The notes beneath the pieces were generated by a model. That model made no database searches and was not told where the DNA came from. It worked only from the letters and a program-made list of their open reading frames with translations. DNA of 64,000 bases from Symsagittifera roscoffensis (lineage: Eukaryota; Xenacoelomorpha; Acoela; Convolutidae), in contig NC_087066.1 in NCBI RefSeq assembly GCF_963678635.1, positions 26,255,453 through 26,319,452 on the forward strand. Reading direction: 5' to 3'. The first letter of the stretch is position 1; each line of letters begins with the position of its first letter. A program made the position numbers and the translations under genes. Shown piece after piece: positions 57,331 through 64,000 of the stretch.

Positions 57331-58203
57331 GTAGGTATAAATTAAAGAATTTAACGCTAATAAATTCAAAACAGACTAAGCATTTCTTATTAAATGTTTT
57401 TTCATTAGTCTTTAGATCACCTTCATCTACAAACAAGAAAACAGAAAACAGAAATAAAAATTTCAAAGTCTTTTCTACATTATAAAATTTTCATATAACA
57501 TACTTTTTTATAATTCAGAAACCTTTCTGAAAACCGCAATTGATGAAGCAGTAAAATTAATTCTCCACCGCAGAAAAATCATCTATAAAATATTTTCCCC
57601 AATGTAGTAAATCTAAATACATTGAAAAAAAAAAATTATTTCAATCCCCACAATGCAGTAAATATAAAGTTTTCAGCAGTAAATTTATACAAATATCAGC
57701 AGTACTAACTTTTTCAAGAATCAATCGCACACAAATTCTATCCTCACTCGCACAGCTCGCCCACGACGAATTGTTTAAAAAAGTGATTTCAAGTTTTAAC
57801 TTTCACTGATAACAACTCAAACATATAATAACAAGTTTCAAACTTTCTTTTAACCCGGTTGGAAAGGAATTATATAATTTTCCCAGCTAAACAACGCAGC
57901 TTACTAAACACCATGAAACACAAACTAACATCATGACTAAGAAAAGAAAACCCACAGTACTCAAACTGGATTAAACCAGCTTAAAGAACCGATAATTTTT
58001 TCTTTTGAAGACTATTGATAAGTCTAAAAAAGAAAGTATAAAACACCAGACAGTCGAAAGACAAACTCAACTCAAACAATTTGATTTTTAAGAAAAGGGC
58101 ACAACTAAAACAACAAAAGGAAAAACCAGAAACAAACACGACACAAAAGGTCAACACAAAACAAGACCCCATAAAAAACCAGCATAAAATCATACCCTCA
58201 CTC

Positions 58204-58271
58204 CTGGCCTAACCCACCAGAAGAGGACGAAGTCCTGAGTATGCTTAAAAGCCGGCCTAACCCACCGTGCT
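58204..58271 (+). promoter_or_regulatory. Cluster of three hairpins (copy C)
   Basis: CTGG/CCAG with loop CCTAACCCA (58204-58220), AGGAC-GAA-GTCCT (58224-58236), and AGCCGG/CCG-bulge-GCT with loop CCTAACCCA (58250-58271). Same order and near-identical spacing as in copy A, with loop and bulge differences. Confidence 0.5.
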
Positions 58272-58519
58272 AGAATCCCGATTTGTGACTCACTCCCTAT
58301 TTTTGATAAGAGGTACTCAAGTGTGAGTCATTCTTTTAAAATAACTGAACTAAAAACAAAAGCTTTTGCGATAAAAACTAATTAAAAATCACAACTAAAA
58401 AGAAGGACTTACTAAATCTTTATTTATGTAAAACTTATATTGCAGTAATATAGATCATACATAATCACGAAGACGAGCATCAAGCAGCTAAGACGACCTC
58501 ATCACGCACAACCTACAGA

Positions 58520-58735
58520 ATGGCTGAACACAACCGATATGCCGCTCACAACCACAACTCAAAGGATTTAATGTACGACTTGACTCCGAAGCAAAGGACT
58601 TTATTGAAACAGGCCAATGACCACCTCGATGTTCAAGTATACGTACAGATCCGAGTTACAGGGCATTCCCTCCAAACTCGAGCTTCACTCCCATCCCAAT
58701 TCATATCGAAACAAAATTCTTCACACCGATCTTAA
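58520..58735 (+). CDS. Small 3' ORF near the LTR (copy C)
   Basis: 71 codons, MAEHNRYAAHNHNSKDLMYD..., with a Gln/Lys-rich middle (LTPKQRTLLKQANDHLDVQV) that could form a helix. Copy A has the same reading with stops. No signal peptide, membrane span or recognised family. It may be a small accessory protein or simply a conserved transcribed region. Confidence 0.4.
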   Translation: MAEHNRYAAHNHNSKDLMYDLTPKQRTLLKQANDHLDVQVYVQIRVTGHSLQTRASLPSQFISKQNSSHRS

Positions 58736-58934
58736 CAAACCATCTTGAAATCAGATTGACTTTGTTAATGATCTCATTCATCTTTGAAGGACAAGATGAA
58801 ATCTGCGATTCCAGCTTCCTGGAGCTTCCTCCTCCAAGAATGGAAAAGAAATGATGATCGCGGAACACAAACGATCGATCATCCATCCTCCACTACAGAA
58901 ATAAGTCAAAGAAACAAAAACTCTGTAAACCCCG

Positions 58935-59280
58935 GATCCCAACTGTATATTATTATTGGTTATAAATTAGATATTGTATCTCTATAAAAAACTGAAGACT
59001 AACCAATCAGACTTTTGTAAGTGCTGAAACTACTTGTAGTTTCAGCACCAGAGCATTCTGAATTTAACTTACATCTTAGTTGCCTTTTCCAAGAGACCAT
59101 CTCGTAACAAACCAGTATACTCTAGATCTATTGAGACTAAGAGATATAAGAGTAAGATTAAGATCGGTATTAGACTAAGAAGTTGCACGAATCTATCCGG
59201 CCGAAAATAAGATAGCGTGACGAGCAGACGGTGTACCTTATCCGAAATTACTCTATGAGTTAGAGCTTCATCCCAACTCA
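58935..59280 (+). repeat. 3' LTR of copy C
   Basis: It starts near GGATCCCAACTG (about 15 bases shorter at the left than the 5' LTR) and ends AACTCA. Perfect hairpin at 59021-59048 and TATAAGAG at 59145-59152. It is closely similar to the 5' LTR but lacks about 30 bases before the hairpin. Confidence 0.8.
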
Positions 59281-59339
59281 GCTTTGCAGCCTGTCTAAGC
59301 ATAGTCCACTTCTCTTTGTTGCAGTGCAAAATTTAAATG

Positions 59340-60284
59340 CCCGCGTTGACGTCCACAGAAGAAAAATGCTTATCATACAGTTTCATATATGAAGTCTATT
59401 GAAAAAATGCGTATCATAGAAAACTCATACATAATTCTAAAAAAACTTTAAAAGTTTTAGGGAACTTTTTTAGTCTACTTGCCTCAATTGAAGCTTTCTG
59501 GTCATTAAAAAAAATGATTTAAGTTTTCTTAAAAGAAATGCTTATCATACAATTTTTATATATGAAAATTGTATGATATGCATTTTTTTCAGAAACATTA
59601 ACAAACATTTGAGGTAAAAAGTTTTTGATTCCTTTTTTGGCTGCAAATCTAATTTTTGTGCTAAAATATTAATTTTTGCGAAACGAAAATTTTGCATGCC
59701 AATTTTGACTTTTTGTGTTTATAACGTAGTCCAGGATGAGTTTTTCACCCAAAAAATCCAAAAATCACAAAGTGTTTTTTTTGTAAACATGGATATTATC
59801 TTTTGTTTCATTTGCTAAAAGAAAAATATCCTTGTAGAAAAACAGGCCTTTTTTCTAAACCACCAAAATTTTTAAACTAAAATTTATCTATCCATATTCA
59901 AAAAATTAATTTTTTGGTATATAATTCCATGTGAAAATGTTAAAATTTATTTTTACGGCTGAAATCACCAAATGCAGTTTATCTGCGTGGTAACTGCCAG
60001 TTACACTCTTGGTCGTGTTATGGCAAAAAATCCTTGGCTAGTGTTTTGGTTGAAACACAAAATTTGAAAACAAAAATTGTTTTTTTCATGCATGGAAAAA
60101 ACACTATTCAAATCACTGCATCGTATGGAAAAAATGCTTGCCATACAATTTCATTTATGGAAAAAACGCTTATTTTGCTAAATTCATTCACTTATTTTTG
60201 CTCTATGAAATTGTATGAAAGAGTATTATAAACTTTTTTTTTCAATTAGGAAAATTTTATGATAAGCTTTTTTTATCAACCCGT
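59340..60284. mobile_element. Terminal-inverted-repeat (MITE/foldback) element, ~945 bp
   Basis: The left end CCCGCGTTGAC is followed by AAAATGCTTATCATACAGTTTC. The right end is ATGATAAGCTTTTTTTATCAACCCGT, its approximate complement. Inside are a 50-bp near-perfect palindrome (59536-59585, centre 59560/59561) and further ATGCTTGCCATACAATTTCAT-type motifs near 60130-60240. The end sequence and subterminal motif match the element at 33891-34446. Non-coding. Confidence 0.6.
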
Positions 60285-60740
60285 GTGCAACTACAGAAAT
60301 TGCGAAAGTAAGTAAAAGTGAACAGCGACTATAGCCAATCGTATATGAAACCGTTCAACTCGCAGGTCGACTGGGTTCTTATCCCCCAGATGCTAACCTT
60401 TATACATGTATATTCGACAGGCTATCCACACGTTCGACCGATTTTAATCGTTTTTTCTCTCAAACACGGTTCTTCAGATTTCTCAAACACGGTTCAGACT
60501 TCATTAAGACTGTTCTCCAAAAACGAGCAATTTTTCTCAAGGACAGATAACAGTGTTTTGACAGCTTGCTTTCAGTTTGCAGCTATAAATTGATGTTGTT
60601 ATAGTTGATACAAAAAGCGGAAGTTAATAGTTTTGAGCGTTCTTTACCGAAGAATTTTTCTTCTTATTTCAAAAAGTGTTTCTTTACATATTTTTTAGTT
60701 TTTTTTCGAGATATTATCAGATTGAAGCGGGCACAGTTTG
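60285..60740. other. Host-like sequence, no gene recognised
   Basis: A 91-codon plus-strand frame (60318-60593) exists but has no recognised motif and includes a direct repeat TCTCAAACACGGTTC (near 60458 and 60482). Nothing else is seen. Confidence 0.35.
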
Positions 60741-61218
60741 GCGTCCCACTAGGGACAGACGAGCGAGGGAAGTCGTCATTTTTTTCATTTTCTGCTCACA
60801 AATACTGTCAGAGCTGCTCGTCAATGACAACGAACAACGAGCGGGTACCAGAAGTCGTCATATTCTCGTATTCTGCTCACAACTACTAGTCAGAGCTGCT
60901 CGAAAGTCGACAAAGGACTACGAATAGTCAAATGACTACCCTTAGTTGGCCGAGTGGTCAGTTGATCGATAATCTAACTAGCCAAAAGCCGTCATAGTGA
61001 GCAGCTAACCGAATTGACCGAAAGTCGCCAAGGTGCTCACTTGACCGACAGTTGTCATAGTGAGCAGCTAACAGAATCGGCCGATATTCGCCCAGGGCTC
61101 AGTTGGCCGAAACTCGTCGCAGTGCTCAGTTGGCCGAAAATTGTCACAGTGTGCAGCTAGCCGAACTGGCTGAAAGTCCTCAAAGTTTGCGATTGGACGA
61201 GGAGAGGAGCCCTTGTTG
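60741..61218. repeat. Minisatellite cluster
   Basis: First part: two units of about 82 bp containing GAAGTCGTCAT (60769 and 60851), TTCTGCTCACAA and GTCAGAGCTGCTCG. Second part (60940-61200): degenerate 27- and 36-base units built from GTGCTCAGTTGGCCGAAA and GTGAGCAGCTAACCGAAT, about nine in a row. It ends at the joint of the 4.16 kb duplication. Confidence 0.75.
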
Positions 61219-64000
61219 TCCTCATTGTCCCGCATGAATATATTCAACCTAATCCCAATATTAGAATTCATTCACAATACTAAATTTAATCACAAGCTTT
61301 TTAACCTCATCCAGCACACCAATCACGAGTTTACTGTTGGCACTGAAGAACTAAATACCATAAAAGCACTTGAATTGCTTTGGCCCTTGCTTGAAACCAA
61401 AAACATCATTCGCATATTAGCAAAATTACTAACCACATAAGATTCAATTCACGATATCTTCCCTTATGGCTTCTTCCCCGATAATTAGGTAGGTATAAAT
61501 TAAATAATTTAACGCTAATAAATTCAAAACAGACTAAGCATTTCTTATTAAATGTTTTTTCATTAGTCTTTAGATCACCTTCATCTACAAACAAGAAAAC
61601 AGAAAACAGAAATAAAAATTTCAAAGTCTTTTCTACATTATAAAATTTTCATATAACATACTTTTTTATAATTCAGAAACCTTTCTGAAAACCGCAATTG
61701 ATGAAGCAGTAAAATTAATTCTCCACCGCAGAAAAATCATCTATAAAATATTTTCCCCAATGTAGTAAATCTAAATACATTGAAAAAAAAAATAAATTAT
61801 TTCAATCCCCACAATGCAGTAAATATAAAATTTTCAGCAGTAAATTTATACAAATATCAGCAGTACTAACTTTTTCAAGAATCAATCGCACACAAATTCT
61901 ATCCTCACTCGCACAGCTCGCCCACGACGAATTGTTTAAAAAAGTGATTTCAAGTTTTAACTTTCACTGATAACAACTCAAACATATAATAACAAGTTTC
62001 AAACTTTCTTTTAACCCGGTTGGAAAGGAATTATATAATTTTCCCAGCTAAACAACGCAGCTTACTAAACACCATGAAACACAAACTAACATCATGACTA
62101 AGAAAAGAAAACCCACAGTACTCAAACTGGATTAAACCAGCTTAAAGAACCGATAATTTTTTCTTTTGAAGACTATTGATAAGTCTAAAAAAGAAAGTAT
62201 AAAACACCAGACAGTCGAAAGACAAACTCAACTCAAACAATTTGATTTTTAAGAAAAGGGCACAACTAAAACAACAAAAGGAAAAAACCAGAAACAAACA
62301 CGACACAAAAGGTCAACACAAAACAAGACCCCATAAAAAACCAGCATAAAATCATACCCTCACTCCTGGCCTAACCCACCAGAAGAGGACGAAGTCCTGA
62401 GTATGCTTAAAAGCCGGCCTAACCCACCGTGCTAGAATCCCGATTTGTGACTCACTCCCTATTTTTGATAAGAGGTACTCAAGTGTGAGTCATTCTTTTA
62501 AAATAACTGAACTAAAAACAAAAGCTTTTGCGATAAAAACTAATTAAAAATCACAACTAAAAAGAAGGACTTACTAAATCTTTATTTATGTAAAATTTAT
62601 ATTGCAGTAATATAGATCATACATAATCACGAAGACGAGCATCAAGCAGCTAAGACGACCTCATCACGCACAACCTACAGAATGGCTGAACACAACCGAT
62701 ATGCCGCTCACAACCACAACTCAAAGGATTTAATGTACGACTTGACTCCGAAGCAAAGGACTTTATTGAAACAGGCCAATGACCACCTCGATGTTCAAGT
62801 ATACGTACAGATCCGAGTTACAGGGCATTCCCTCCAAACTCGAGCTTCACTCCCATCCCAATTCATATCGAAACAAAATTCTTCACACCGATCTTAACAA
62901 ACCATCTTGAAATCAGATTGACTTTGTTAATGATCTCATTCATCTTTGAAGGACAAGATGAAATCTGCGATTCCAGCTTCCTGGAGCTTCCTCCTCCAAG
63001 AATGGAAAAGAAATGATGATCGCGGAACACAAACGATCGATCATCCATCCTCCACTACAGAAATAAGTCAAAGAAACAAAAACTCTGTAAACCCCGGATC
63101 CCAACTGTATATTATTATTGGTTATAAATTAGATATTGTATCTCTATAAAAAACTGAAGACTAACCAATCAGACTTTTGTAAGTGCTGAAACTACTTGTA
63201 GTTTCAGCACCAGAGCATTCTGAATTTAACTTACATCTTAGTTGCCTTTTCCAAGAGACCATCTCGTAACAAACCAGTATACTCTAGATCTATTGAGACT
63301 AAGAGATATAAGAGTAAGATTAAGATCGGTATTAGACTAAGAAGTTGCACGAATCTATCCGGCCGAAAATAAGATAGCGTGACGAGCAGACGGTGTACCT
63401 TATCCGAAATTACTCTATGAGTTAGAGCTTCATCCCAACTCAGCTTTGCAGCCTGTCTAAGCATAGTCCACTTCTCTTTGTTGCAGTGCAAAATTTAAAT
63501 GCCCGCGTTGACGTCCACAGAAGAAAAATGCTTATCATACAGTTTCATATATGAAGTCTATTGAAAAAATGCGTATCATAGAAAACTCATACATAATTCT
63601 AAAAAAACTTTAAAAGTTTTAGGGAACTTTTTTAGTCTACTTGCCTCAATTGAAGCTTTCTGGTCATTAAAAAAAATGATTTAAGTTTTCTTAAAAGAAA
63701 TGCTTATCATACAATTTTTATATATGAAAATTGTATGATATGCATTTTTTTCAGAAACATTAACAAACATTTGAGGTAAAAAGTTTTTGATTCCTTTTTT
63801 GGCTGCAAATCTAATTTTTGTGCTAAAATATTAATTTTTGCGAAACGAAAATTTTGCATGCCAATTTTGACTTTTTGTGTTTATAACGTAGTCCAGGATG
63901 AGTTTTTCACCCAAAAAATCCAAAAATCACAAAGTGTTTTTTTTGTAAACATGGATATTATCTTTTGTTTCATTTGCTAAAAGAAAAATATCCTTGTAGA
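61219..64000 (+). mobile_element. Duplicated 3' end of copy C with flank (second unit)
   Basis: Contains the ORF Y end (61219-61488), the 3' region, the small 3' ORF (62682-62897, identical protein to 58520-58735), the 3' LTR (63097-63442, hairpin 63183-63210) and the start of the foldback element (63502 on, with its palindrome near 63698-63747). It is cut by the window end. Confidence 0.9.

Larger units (their letters stand above)
57331..58934 (+). other. 3' non-coding region of copy C
   Basis: Collinear with 15002-16606 of copy A: GCAGTAAA words (57548-57690), the CAGCTCGCCCACGACGAATT block (57753), AACCCGGTTGGAAAGGAATT (57852), the hairpin cluster (58204-58271), ACTCA-AGTG-TGAGT (58316-58329) and the small ORF. 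The whole block is repeated at 61489-63096. Confidence 0.65.
38265..59280 (+). mobile_element. LTR retroelement copy C, mosaic with internal tandem duplication
   Basis: Bounded by LTRs at 38265-38641 and 58935-59280, about 21 kb. It has the best 5' part (leader, gag, protease), but most of RT and RNase H and the integrase zinc domain are missing: the RT start is joined to the middle of env at about 44733. A block of env middle, integrase, spacer, membrane ORFs, ORF X and env start then occurs twice (offset 4266, and 4409 to the third env-middle copy). A patchwork at 54240-54610 joins env, ORF Y, the integrase tail and spacer. Flanking bases of the two LTRs do not form a clear target-site duplication. 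Confidence 0.88.
57061..64000. repeat. Tandem duplication of a ~4.16 kb unit
   Basis: 57061-61218 is repeated from 61219 to the window end, offset 4158 rising to 4162 through small indels. The unit contains the end of ORF Y, the 3' region, the 3' LTR, the foldback element and the minisatellite. Copies differ by only a few bases, such as CATAATAG/CATATTAG near 57255/61413. Confidence 0.95.

Noticed and set aside
59069-59329. Minus-strand frame of about 70-90 codons inside each LTR (also 16842-17120, 38430-38642, 63231-63491)
   Set aside because: It covers the LTR regulatory region and its shared look reflects LTR identity; it is broken in the B LTRs.
60318-60593. 91-codon open frame as a host gene
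   Set aside because: Contains an internal direct repeat, no family resemblance, and lies between a foldback element and a minisatellite.

Overview
The window is AT-rich genomic DNA of an animal, most likely a small invertebrate. The evidence is LTR retroelements of the Ty3/Gypsy class, a host gene for an IRG-type (immunity-related) GTPase that appears to need splicing, an assembly gap of Ns, microsatellites and foldback elements. No prokaryotic gene organisation is present. I cannot place the phylum from sequence alone.

Most of the window is three plus-strand copies of one large, env-bearing LTR element family. Copy A runs from the left edge to 17016 and its 5' end is outside the window. Copy B runs 19156-30607 and is heavily deleted. 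Copy C runs 38265-59280 and is about 21 kb because of internal tandem duplication and mosaic joins. Pooled over the copies, the order is: 5' LTR with a conserved hairpin and TATA-like box; a 67-68 codon leader ORF; gag with one CCHC knuckle and an RS-rich tail; protease; reverse transcriptase; RNase H; integrase with a GPY/F module; a non-coding spacer; two tiny membrane ORFs (a, b); ORF X; an env-like glycoprotein ORF; ORF Y of about 600 codons; a structured 3' region with a small ORF; and the 3' LTR. Every copy has stops, frameshifts or deletions, and none keeps an intact reverse transcriptase.

The most interesting signal is in the downstream half. Consecutive ORFs abut or overlap in conserved ways: TAAATG between a and b, a 13-nt ATG-to-TAA overlap between X and env, and ATGA between env and Y. 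These survive in diverged copies that are otherwise decaying. This suggests that a polycistronic mRNA, translated by termination-reinitiation, once served the downstream genes. ORF X and ORF Y match nothing I recognise.

The host part between B and C (30608-38264) holds a (GA)n microsatellite, a 200-base gap, unrecognised decayed sequence, a 556-bp terminal-inverted-repeat element (33891-34446), and on the minus strand an IRG-like GTPase gene (36305-38086) whose two similar helical regions are separated by one in-frame TAA. The LTR of copy C lies about 180 bp upstream of that gene's first visible exon. To the right of C, a second copy of the inverted-repeat family and a minisatellite are followed by a near-identical tandem duplication of about 4.16 kb (57061-61218 repeated from 61219 to the window end). 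Tandem duplication recurs here at three unit sizes: 1.48 kb, 4.3-4.4 kb and 4.16 kb.
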